Assembly: GCA_949361645.1 (NCBI GenBank)
Contig: OX442428.1
Coordinates: forward strand, 7,414,964 to 7,478,963
Length of the DNA stretch: 64,000 nucleotides
Reading direction: 5' to 3'
Source of the DNA: Spongilla lacustris
Lineage: Eukaryota; Porifera; Demospongiae; Spongillida; Spongillidae
Part shown: one piece after another, positions 48,546 to 59,005 of the stretch
Numbering within the stretch: the first letter of the stretch is position 1
How the letters are laid out: each line of letters opens with the position of its first letter
The notes under the pieces: generated by a model
Database searches by the model: none
Seen by the model: only the letters and a program-made list of their open reading frames with translations
What the model was told of the DNA's origin: nothing
Made by a program: the position numbers and the translations under genes

Positions 48546-50899
48546 TAGTGTCCATTGGACAGGAGGTGGAGGTACCACTGTTGGCTATCAGTGGGTGGGG
48601 CAGCTTTGGGATTGAAGACAGCAGCTGCTCCATTAGCTTTGCTGACAGAACCATTGGCTTCATGCTCCAGGTCAAGTACACCATCATCAGTGTGATGTTG
48701 GATGTAGTATGTGGAACACTGCAGCACATAAAGATGTATCAAATTAATAGCCAATCACACGTACCCAATGTGAATTTACATTGTACATGGTTTCAGGATG
48801 AAATTGAAACCATGTACTTGTACATCTACAACGGTCATATCCAACAGTAGGCAGTAATTCTGTTTAGTTCATTATTATTGATATGTGCACACAATGTACA
48901 TGTAAGAAAAATAGTGATGAATAACTTTATTTGAATTTGTACACACTGATCTCTACAATGAACCGACCGCTACTGAACACAAACAGATAAATCAGTTGAT
49001 ACCATTGTTTTGTCACAACTGTGATCATTCACTAATCAGGTCTAATTAAAATGCAAACTTACATTCTTAATGTTGAAACGCACACGATCCACATTACCAG
49101 TTGATATGAAATCAGTGAGGAAAAGTGCATGGCTTCCAGGTGTCTTAAAAAGCACTTTTTTCAATTTCTTGGACACAATGTAGAAGGCATATCTTATCCA
49201 ATGTTGGCTTTCATCTTCATCATTACGTTCAGCAGCCTTCACTTTCAGACCCTCTCCACCACCTTTACAGTATAAAGCTTTTCCATTTAACTTTGAAATA
49301 ATCAAAAAACATCCATTCAAGTGGCCATGTAAATATTCAATGTACCATTGTTGGTCATCAGTAGATTGAGATGTGTAGTGTGTGCCTGCAACAATGGCTG
49401 TATCTGTTATTTGGATACATCTATTGCACTCAGTACAGCTTTTGCTGTCATGACCGATAGGAAATGATGCCTTATAACATTTCTTTTGGCATTCAATGTA
49501 GTAGATTGGAACAATCTGTGAATATACATGTAAGAGCAATAATACATGATGAATTCATACTTGTATCAATTAGATCAGTAAGCATGCAGAAATACAAGAT
49601 TTTCTAGTACAGGGTATTTACCAACATATGTAAAATGGGCAGCAATAGTTAGGTTGAATATTGTAGGAAATTATTAAAGCTTGGAGATAGACTTTTATAA
49701 CGATAGATTATTGTAGATTAAATCCATGCATATGCATAATTTACAGCAACACAGCGTTTGAAAGTTAATCAAGTAGCTGCATTTGCTGGCATTGCAGAAC
49801 AAGATAAAAAGAATTTCACACAAAATGTGTACAATATACTGCAATACTTGAGGACCAATTTTGTGATTTACGAGCACTTCAGTGAAGAAAAAGAACTGCT
49901 ATCTGCAATGAAGTATTAGAATGTGCTCAACATTATCATGTAATTCCATGCAGCACCCAACAGGAATGGGAGAACCTTCATTTCTTGTCTGATCAGTACA
50001 ATAGACAACGTTGTAATCCAACAATGTTATAGCTATCTACTAAATCTGCACCGATAGCTCTCACATTGCCATCACATGTCAGAATGCTGATGAAGATCAG
50101 ATAAAGGTTTCAGTTGTGTGCATAGAGTAAAAACAGAAATGAGAATGACGTTTTTGGTCAGAATATCTGTTGAAGGACCTGATGACTTTGACTTTAATAT
50201 AGCCATTCAGAAACAATCGAGCTTAAGGCATTGCAGAATGCTATGATGCCAGTACTAACAAGTGCATTATGCAATTTTTATTGATGTGATAAATGCAGGT
50301 ACATGTACACTTATGAGTGTGAATGATTGGGTCCACTCTCTCATGCTGCTGCTCCTGTCTGCAGACATATGTACACATATACAGTAAGAGTAGGACATTA
50401 ATTACATTGAAAGTCTGTAGAAGTGCAAATTCAAATTTTGTACATGTATTTCAACATGTGATAATGTGCGACACTGTACCATATTTCCACCCACATCATA
50501 ACCTCAAGGACTTACAGCTGGCGTTTCATTAAACATCTGGCTCATGTCATCCTTCTTCATCCCACAGAGGACTACTGGATACCCAGGTTCTCTGTGACCT
50601 CCAGAGATGCCCAAAACATAGTTCTCTCTTGGGACAGACCTTATATGGTCTCCATCCTTCTTCCATAGTACACTGTCCTTAGAAGGCTTCTCACCACTAT
50701 CACAGGACAACACTTTTCCATTCAGTTTGGAGACAATCAGAAATGTACCATCATCTGATTGGTTAATCAGGTACCACTGTTGACTGTCATGAGGGGGACG
50801 ATTCATCCTATCATTGATGACAACATGGTGACCATCTGCTTTTAGTTCCAATACACAACCATTCAACTTGCTCACGATGTAAATGGGATTGCAGTATGA
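48350..50899 (-). CDS. Gene E: protein with three ricin-type beta-trefoil modules (5' end unresolved)
   Basis: Three phase-0 exons: 50516-50899 (YIVSKLNGCVLELKADG, SQQWYLINQSDDGTFLIVSK), 49063-49515 (IVPIYYIECQKKC, DDQQWYIEYLHG, FLIISKLNGKALYC) and 48350-48718 (CSTYYIQHHTDDGVLDLE, SQQWYLHLLSNGHYVV, then VNITKDDL and TAA). Repeated (S/D)QQWY and xSKLNGKVL match the QxW lobes of R-type trefoil lectins, so carbohydrate binding is plausible but not shown. No signal peptide or start exon was found. A candidate upstream exon ending at 51573 (donor GTAAGT) fits phase 0 but lacks an ATG. Phase 0 sets this gene apart from the phase-1 receptors. Confidence 0.7.
49516..50515. other. Gene E intron 1: nothing recognised
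   Basis: AT-rich sequence with short unsupported frames only. Confidence 0.5.
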
Positions 50900-51499
50900 C
50901 TAGAAGGATGAAGTAATGTCATAAGAGATACGGTACAGTGTAACCTGTCCAAAGTGGTCACCTGTGGACCAAGAATAATGGCCTTTGCAGACAGGTAGCC
51001 GACTTACTCAGAACCCTGTATAAAATGGCTATGTGTTTTTGACCTTTAATTCCTTGCATGTTAACGGAAAGTCACATCTCGCAACAACGGAAAGTCACAC
51101 ATCGCAACAACCGAAAACTTGTCACACTTTACCGCTTTCATTTATCGATATCGATCTGGATCGGCCTTCTTGGATCACCAAATTAAATGAATTTTACTGA
51201 TGAAAGCGAACTTTCCCAACTCCATGTGCCTTACTTTCCGTTGCTGTGAGGTGTGACTTTCTGATGTTGCTGTAAAATGTTTCTCATTCATAGATCGCTA
51301 GATTTTATTGGCTGTGCGCACTCCGCGTTACATCGTTAACACTTACTGAGAGGTAGGGAGTCGTCCATATCTTTAGTTCTTTTGGTTTTGCTGTCTTATT
51401 TCTGATGCGCTCCAAATACGCAGGAGAACATCTGTAAGCATTTTTGGTGTGAAAGATATATTTATGATTCTCAAGACGCATCGCACTATATCCATAGCC

Positions 51500-51693
51500 C
51501 TTTATGTGTGAGGTAAATTAAAGTTTAATGCAGGTGAATGTGCACCCTCCTCCCCAGGATAACAATAACTTACAAAGTAACAAGCTGCTCTTCTTGAACT
51601 GATGGTAGAGAAGAGTTTAATAGTAATAAGATAGCATGAGCTGAGTGTAGATGGTTCCCCTCCTCCTTTGAAATCCTTATATCCATCAGGCAC
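51500..51693 (-). other. Possible tail exon of gene D or start region of gene E
   Basis: Three readings compete. With acceptor ATATAAG at about 51682, gene D would end GFQRRRGTIYTQLMLSYYY and stop. With acceptor ACACTCAG it would end AHAILLLLNSSLPS...QLVTL and stop. In a third frame, ending at the donor after TGTTACTTT, it could precede gene E exon 50516-50899. None has a strong acceptor. Confidence 0.3.
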
Positions 51694-51751
51694 ATGCCAT
51701 GCACAATTTTCATGCAGTTATGTACCAGTATACCAGTATATCATATCTTAC

Positions 51752-51865
51752 CATAAACATTTTCCCTGTGATGACTGCACAGCCAATAGAACATTATTGC
51801 CACGGTTACTGAAAATATCACAATGGGTATACCAAGACCAACTCCAACACCAAATCCAACTGAAA
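51752..51865 (-). CDS. Gene D exon 6: transmembrane helix
   Basis: VSVGFGVGVGLGIPIVIFSV then TVAIMFYWLC and SHHRENVYG: a Gly-rich single TM and a short basic cytoplasmic start. The acceptor is TTTCTTCAG and the donor G|GTAAGA, phase 1. Confidence 0.8.
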
Positions 51866-54637
51866 CTGAAGAAATTAAAAAACCCCCCCGTATTGTGAAT
51901 GTGGAAATGTGTTTAAACATAGTCAGTATTAATTCACTATGCTGTAAAATTATGCACCAACTGAATATTAACAGTATCACATAATTTTGCAGCTTGGAGC
52001 ATTAAGATAACAGGTATGTAGTTTAATAACCTTTGGATGCCTGATGGTTGATAACATTTGTGCCTGTGCTAGCGGTAGATAATCAGTCATTGCAACAGAT
52101 CATAGGTAGCTGGAATAATAATTTTTCATGTCAGGCTAGCTTGGGTGGTATAAAATAGCTCAATTGTATGAAAGCTTCAATTATTGGACATTGAAGTGTA
52201 CTGGAACCGGCTGAGATATGAAATGGATTAGAGGATGTGATCAATGCAGGGTGGAAGGTGTTTTGAGAGGTTATTGGTAACAATTGGTTAGAAGTACTCT
52301 TCACAATAAGTAATATCTTAGACATGATTCCATTAATTTGCCCCTACCTTGTACTGGGTCACTCCAAGGTCCAACTCCTCCCACATTGATGGATGCCATG
52401 GTTACAGTGTACGAGGCACCTGTTGTCTTCACATTTTGGTTATAGACACAATCTGATCCAAGGCAGGAGTCCTTGGCCAGAGGAGAGGCTGTGACATTGT
52501 ACCCTCCTGATGAAGACATTATCTGGTACCCAGTGACATTACCACCCTGAAACATAAGCATTTCATATAGAACATGTTACTACACTGGTTCTACGATTTT
52601 AATAGAACCACTTCCCCCCCCCCCCCCCCCCACCCAAAAAAATGTTCATAACCTTAAGAAGGACACAAGAAAATGCTACATTTTCTCTAATTATTTGTGT
52701 AGTTTAGGGCGGATTTGCATTGGCTTCTGGGGCCTAGGGAAGCTTGCGACACTCCCCCACACCCTAGCTGCGCTGGACCACACCCACTATTGGCATATAA
52801 TCATAACTGGATCACTTATTAATAGTGCGGTGATGGTTCTGCTACAATAGTGACGTCAGCATACCACAGCTGTCCATGTAATGGTCAGTTGGGTGGTTGT
52901 ATCCAGTAGTATCTGCTGCACCCTAATGTTTGTAGGGGGGAGGGGCACTGGGGAGGGGACTGGAGGTAAAACCATGGCAACACATGTTGGTACACTAACA
53001 TGTAGATGTGTTTACATATGTGGTGGCATATCCAGCACAGTTGATGGCCACCACTGCTATGGAGAAGAGGGTATCACTGGGCAAGCCAGCAAACTGTGTG
53101 GATGTCAGATTAGTTGAGTTACTGATTCCTGCCCCCATCAGAGTGATGTTGTAGTAGGCGGGGCCACCTCCATAGGATGCCCACATGACCACCAGACCAT
53201 TCAGTCCTGGTACTACCGATACAGAGGGAGGTCCAGGAGGGGCTGGGGTGGAGTGCGTGCGTGTGTGTTTGTGTGTGGGTGTGTGTGTGTGTGTGTGCAT
53301 GTGCGTGTGCATCTTTTATGTGTGTGTGTACAATGCATCATTACAGAATCCATTTGTCTAGAAGATACTGTGTATTTGTTTAAAAAAAAAAGAGATATTA
53401 CTCTGGATTATTATACAGCTAACATTTAATCTAGCTTTGTACCCAGGCCCTGTTTTTATTAAAGTTATGGGGGCGAAAAACTGTTTTTCGCCCCCATAAC
53501 TTGGTAATAAAAACAGGGCCTGGGGACGAGGCTATCCATAAACCAACCGTTTTCTAATTTTTTTACAGTTTTACCTGTAATTTGGTATTATTTATTAAAT
53601 CTCTAGGTCCATTTGGTGTTTTTAGGTTTGATTAAAAATCTAACTCTGGAATTACATTATTTAAAAGCAGTGGTAAAATAAATAATGTTTGCTGAGTTAG
53701 CAAAACTGGATCGAAAGTACAAACAGTACATTACATCTTGTTATTGTATCCTTGAATCAGAAAGTACAGCATTGTTCTGATTCACCTGTTATAAAACTAC
53801 ACCCACCATTCGCGTCTGCATGATGATTAATTCCTCCCACACTCACCAACTGCATTCCCATATGACCTCAATGTAGTACCTATCACAACTAGTACTCTCC
53901 AGCACACATGTTTATGTTACTATATAATCTATGGTACAGGTATATTGCAAGATTCATAAGGTTAGTTGTGCATGTGATACTTTGGGACATTTATGGATTG
54001 GGGAAAGAGCCAAAAACATTCAACTGTATTACCTATAAATAGAAAGGCTATATTTAGTAGCCATTGGTAGTGGCAAGCCAAACCGGCTTACCTACTGCAT
54101 GCAGTATGATTGATCCAATGATTCCAGGCACTGTTGTAGTAGCACAGGTTATCATAGTTCCATTAAGGTTAGGTGACATCATAAATGACAGTGTGGAAGT
54201 ATTGCATGAAAGAGTTTCATTAGGTGGAGTGTTTGCTGCTGTACAAGGAGAGCAATGGACTGGGGATTGGGTACTACAGCTGACAGTGGCAAGTTGGTCC
54301 AAGTCCAGAGTGCAGCTCGGAGATGATGTCATCCATCTTGTAACACTGGCAAGTTTATCACTGGTAATGCAACAAGTCAACTGTACTGTAGCATTTGGGC
54401 ATATCTGTGCTGTACATGGCTGGCCATTGGCTTGGCAGGGAAGAGGTTGTCCTGAGATCCTGGGGAAGGAAGGTATCGAACTAGACTATATACATTTGCT
54501 GTTCGCTAATTAATGAGAGCAATTTAATTAATTGGAAAGCACTGACAGGAGAAGTGCTATGAAAAAAAATACAAATTCGTTCGCCTACTTGGAATTGAAA
54601 GAACAAAGATGAGGATTATCTCAAATAGTGTACACAT
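51752..54637 (-). CDS. Gene D: Ig-FN3-FN3 transmembrane receptor
   Basis: Exons: 54589-54637 (signal peptide MCTLFEIILIFVLSIP), 54092-54451 (Ig: LPCQANGQPCTAQICPNATV, QLTCC, TRWM, MITCATT), 53000-53242 (FN3: PPGPPSVSVVPGLNGLVVMW, AINCAGYATT), 52865-52959 and 52348-52546 (one FN3 split by a phase-0 intron: PLPPTNIRVQQ, LTITWTAV and GGNVTGYQIMSSSG, YTVTMASINVGGVGPWS), 51752-51865 (TM). Junctions are GT/AG and all phases agree. The tail beyond ENVYG is unresolved. It is smaller than gene B and has no visible phosphatase. Role as an adhesion or recognition receptor is inferred. Confidence 0.8.
53442..53524. mobile_element. 83-bp foldback element, nearly perfect hairpin
   Basis: The arms CCCAGGCCCTGTTTTTATTA and TTATGGGGGCGAAAAAC pair with their inverse copies around a single central T. 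One 2-bp indel breaks the symmetry. It lies in the gene D intron between the Ig and FN3 exons. Confidence 0.85.
54092..54451 (-). CDS. Gene D exon 2: Ig-like domain
   Basis: It is 360 nt, phase 1 to 1. The start was chosen at TCTCAG|GACAAC instead of the CCCCAG 18 bases upstream because only this keeps the Ig frame (QPLPCQANGQPC). It is homologous to gene B exon 4. Confidence 0.75.
54589..54637 (-). CDS. Gene D exon 1: signal peptide
   Basis: ATG at 54637 gives MCTLFEIILIFVLSIP, a compact hydrophobic signal peptide, with donor A|GTAGGC in phase 1. It fits the Ig exon acceptor TCTCAG at 54452. Confidence 0.65.
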
Positions 54638-56640
54638 CTATAAAGAAAATCAAACACATCATAGTAGATAACATTGTTATTAATGTCTGATAAATACTGT
54701 AGTATTGTTCAATGTGGTCTGATGTCATCTACAGTGGTGCATCTGATATTAGTGATTTCATGTACAACAATGCATACAATACATACAATACATACAATAC
54801 ATACAATACAATAATACACGCATAAAGTGACAATACAGATAAACTGACAAAAGATAAAAACTTAGGATGCGGTGGCTTTGGAGCCACACATGAGCATCTA
54901 CCAGTTATATGGTGTTCCCAAATACATGTACACACTACAGTGCTATACATGTCTATGCATGGTCCCGAGGTTTTACAGAAGTAATCACCCTAAATATATA
55001 CATTACTGACAAATTCTGGTACAAATAAGTGTGCATGATTGTGTGACTTTAACACATGAACTGAAAAGTTATAAAGGTCCAGGCTGGGTTTGTTGAACAA
55101 GATCCAGGGTGGTTCCAAGTAAAAATCCAGAGAGTTTAAGGCTTTCCCAGCCTGGAATTGAGTGAGTATCCGGCCAGAGTGGAATAACTACCCTGAATTC
55201 ATCGGGAAAAAGAGTTCTTATACATGTAGCTGCGAATTTATCTTTTCCTGTACTAGTCGAGCTGATCCCTACTTCCACCGACTCTGGAAGAGTTGTGCTG
55301 GATATGTGAATCACTTTAGCCTCTATGGCATAGTATTCTTAGCTACAGGCTACCACAATCTCAAAAAGGATATATAAGGAGTACAACATATACATGTGCA
55401 TGCCTGCATGCAAGCCGGCGATAACCCCCCACGCATCAGGCGAATCATTAATGAATCCTGCATATACTTAAAGTATCGTCACACTTCTTGTTCCTAGAAA
55501 TGCATCGCGGCGGCCAGGAAAACAAATCAGATACAATAAATACTGCACATGTACCTGTGCGTGAAAACAAAATTTTAGGCAAATATAATCAATTTAGACA
55601 TCGCTTACATGTACCACATGCAAGCTGCACTTGCATTACTGAAAGGACTATATCGTGTTTATTACAAGACCATATGCTGCTTTAATAGTACAAGACTTGT
55701 TGTAACTCATTAGCTACATTCAGCTATTGGCTTTGATAATGGACCATTAAGTATCAGTATCGTATTATCGTGGGAAAAAAAAACCTATACTCACCATCGA
55801 CTAAGGTCAGCGGTCCAATGGCCAATTAAGAACTATGACCGTTTTCCGCTGACGTCACACAAAAACATGAGATGCTTATAATTGTGAAGCAGTGACGTAA
55901 TACAAATCATCACTCGCTTCGAAAGGTCATTGATGTATCGATATCTGATGATAGTCTCTCTACACATCGAAACATATATGCAGTGAAGTTGCTAAAGAAA
56001 TTCCTTTCGGCCAGTTTGAGCAGTGTAAATTCTTTACCGCAGTAATTGCCAGGTCACATATTTAATTTCGGATTCAATAGTTTAATAGGCATTTAAAAGG
56101 TAATCGTTTTGTGTTTGCTGTGGATTTTGTCAAACATAGCAAGAAAATAGTGCATGCAAGATCAGTTATTCGGTGCATGCAGAACAATAGATTACGGTGC
56201 TAAGGTAGAGAGAACTTGGCCTGGTATCCACAATGTTTCTTGTGCCTATTTTGGCACTTTCAGTTGGATTGCAAACCCGCATGCCACCTAATCGTACCTT
56301 GTAAAATGGCAGGCCAGAAATATTGGTTCAAAGTATTCCATAAGGGGATAAACGCTTCCTCATTACTAGGAAGGTTCATTTGTATGTATCACTACTCAAA
56401 CTACAGCTGCTTGGGTCTGTGACTCAGCAGCTTCGGATCTAGTTTGTTCACCATGCGTTCCCACTGCAGTGGAGACATATAGAAATTGGGGTCAAGAGGC
56501 AAGTCCAAAGTTATTGCTGACCTCTTTATATGGATGCTAACCTCGATGAGGGCCATATTGCAAGAACCATTCTAGCCTTCAGGCCAATAGGGCTGTTTGC
56601 TTAAGTACATATGTATGTCATAGTTTACACTTCTGGCCAT
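54638..56640. other. Upstream of gene D: possible promoter elements, no gene
   Basis: A palindromic CRE-like TGACGTCA is at 55850-55857, with two CCAAT motifs at 55814-55827. These could mark a gene D promoter with a 5'UTR intron, but nothing links them directly. 54777-54815 is a CATACAATA repeat. CCAGGCTGGG (55079) and CCCAGCCTGG (55145) form an inverted pair. Confidence 0.35.
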
Positions 56641-56900
56641 TTTGAATGTGCATCTACTGCAACCAGAAACATGTGACCTTTAAAGGGTCCAGCAAATCAA
56701 TGTGCACCCTTTTCCACGGCTGAGAAGGCCAAATCCAAGGATGAAGTGGAGCCGCTGGAGGATTGTTCTTTATTTCCTGGCAACCGGCACAGGTTTTGGC
56801 TTTCTGTTCAAGGCACTTGTCAAGCCCTGGCAACCACAAATAGCTTCTTGCCACTGCTTTCATTTTTGATGCACCGGGGTGTGACCACCCCCTGTCCAAT
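56640..56900 (-). mobile_element. Ty3/gypsy-type integrase zinc-binding fragment
   Basis: The minus strand reads HPGASKMKAVARSYLWLPGL, DKCLEQKAKTCAGCQEIKNN, then PAAPLHPWIWPSQPWKRVHI, DLLDP. The H-x(n)-H...CxxC pattern and WPxxPWxRVHxD are typical of the integrase N-terminus of LTR retrotransposons. It is truncated on both sides; a decayed continuation may lie at 56420-56640. Confidence 0.8.
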
Positions 56901-56913
56901 AGACACTATCTAG

Positions 56914-57640
56914 TTGTTTCAAGGCTACGTGGAAAGGTGCTCACCTATCAGGTTGATGGAGGAGGACATACCAAATGTTTTGTTAGCAACTCCAATGGTG
57001 GAGAAGATCAGATGTGGAAGAAGGAGGAGGATGGAAGTATTGCATCTGTGAAATATCCTTATGTGGTCGGTACATGTGTGAACATCACCAAAGATGACCT
57101 GTGGTTGTAATAAGTATAGAGCGATGTTTCCACTTGTTTGAATGATTCTATGGTGTCAGATTGGACGTATGTGTGTTCCAAGGATTTTGTTCATTAAAGC
57201 AAAAAAAAAATCTGTTTCTTTGTGTGCCAACTGCCAGCATACAGGATGGGGAGCCTCTTGAACTGTTAATTGTATACCCATGATGTTTTATTATCGTATT
57301 AAAAAAATGTCAGGCATACATGCAGTATAGTTTCAGTAAGTAGATAACAATTTTTTTTAATCACTTGATACCAGTTTGGCATAAAAATTCTTATCAATTC
57401 CTGCCTTATTTTATCTAAACTTAATACTGAATCTGCCATGAGGACAGGTAGTAATATACATTGGAGCAGAGGTGATATCTGGTTGGAAAGTAGAATTTAT
57501 CAGTTACTATCATTTAGAAGCTTCACTCCAAATTTTGGGGTACATCGTCTTGCATCCCAGGGGACAAATGGCTATTTGCATTGGGCATGCACACCCCAAT
57601 TAAATCAGATGTGGCAGCGATGAACATGCAGAGCCAGCTT
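56914..57640 (+). pseudogene. Inverted partial copy of gene E's 3' end
   Basis: The plus strand encodes LTYQVDGGGHTKCFVSNSNG, GEDQMWKKEEDGSIASVKYP, YVVGTCVNITKDDLWL and a stop. This is the last third of gene E's final exon at very high identity, followed by the matching 3' flank. The original stop codon is changed (DDL TAA to DDLWL TAA). With no upstream exons it is presumed non-functional. Confidence 0.85.
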
Positions 57641-57651
57641 GACTATAATAA

Positions 57652-57760
57652 TATCAATGTAGTACATCTGGGGTGGGGATTCTCTGCAGTAAAATTAAAA
57701 TACAAGTTGTATTTTAATTTTACTGCAGAGAATCCCCACCCCAGATGTACTACATTGATA
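57652..57760. repeat. Perfect 109-bp palindrome
   Basis: Arms of 54 bp (TATCAATGTAGTACATCTGG to AAAATTAAAATACAA) are exact inverse complements around a single G at 57706. It lies at the border between the inverted gene E copy and the second duplication block. Confidence 0.97.
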
Positions 57761-59005
57761 CATCATCAAACCCTAGACCAAGCAGCATAAAGTTATGTAA
57801 ACTACAATGACAGTTCAAATTCTCGCCCCCCCCCCCCCCCCCCCTTTTTTTGCATTACTAAGAATAATAATAACAACTAACACATACAATACCGAAATGC
57901 CTTTTTCATTGAATGGTAACATTTTGTTTCCGTATATTCACATAAATAAAATTTAAACAAAATATGAGTCTATTGTGCAGGTAGAAGGACTTCTCTTGAC
58001 ATTGTGTAGCAGACATATAATGGCCAAGGTGAGAGCTGTATTGAACGCTCTCACCTGACATTTTAGCATGTTTACAGGCATATTTATTCAGTATCACTGT
58101 TCATATTTTTCTGTTTGTTTCCATTGTAATGTACACGACACGTAATAAGTTGCTATAAATACTATGTGAGCGTATAGCACCGCCTTCTTTCCTCCATCGA
58201 CGACATAGTGATGTAAGACAAGCGTGACGTCAGGTGCTATACCAATAGATGAATACACTACCAGTACTCCAATGGCTGCTCTGAAGTATAATATGTGATA
58301 CAAATGCAGTTTTAGGTTGGATGGTGATGGAGCCTGGTCCTCACTGGTATTTAATGGGTCCTTCTCTTGGCCTGCTATCATCCTGTGCTGCACTACAGTC
58401 CCAGAAATTGGATGCCCATTCTAATTGATGCCACAATGAATAGAATACATGGTCACACCAAGAATGCCAAGATGTGACAAAGGTTGGGAAAGTGTGTTAC
58501 ATACTGCATAGGCACATGCACCCATGGCAAAAGGCACTTTTAAATAACAATTTCTGCACCAATTGCTGTTTGCAAAGCAGTAATTGGAGGGACAGATTAT
58601 CTTACTGTGATACCTGCTACGTAGCTATAGGTGGACATAACCATTGCCATTGCCCCCCCCCCCTCCCCCTCCTCCCCCCCCCCCTGAAAGCTGACATCAC
58701 AGCAGAGGGGCCTTCCCAATATTGCCACCCCTTGCTGGCTGGGGAGTGCATGAAAAATTTTTCATATCCACTCTTTTTCACAAAGCAATACATGTATGCA
58801 CTATTAGTGTGTTTATTTGTCTACATTTTACCTCAAATTACGTATTACGGTTAGTGGGTCATATTTCAAAAGGTCTAAAAACTTCATGCTACACACATGC
58901 AATTATACTACAGAACTATTATTTACCACAAGGTTTTAATCAAATCACTTAATATAATACACCCCACAGCCCAATCACTTCACACTATCTCTACATTATT
59001 GGGTG

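Noticed and set aside
51610..51690. ITIM-like TIYTQL in the gene D tail
   Set aside because: The tail exon's acceptor is poor and two other readings compete, so the motif may not be translated.
55069..55314. 81-codon minus-strand frame upstream of gene D
   Set aside because: No domain, splice support or conservation was seen. Sequence symmetry there suggests a repeat.
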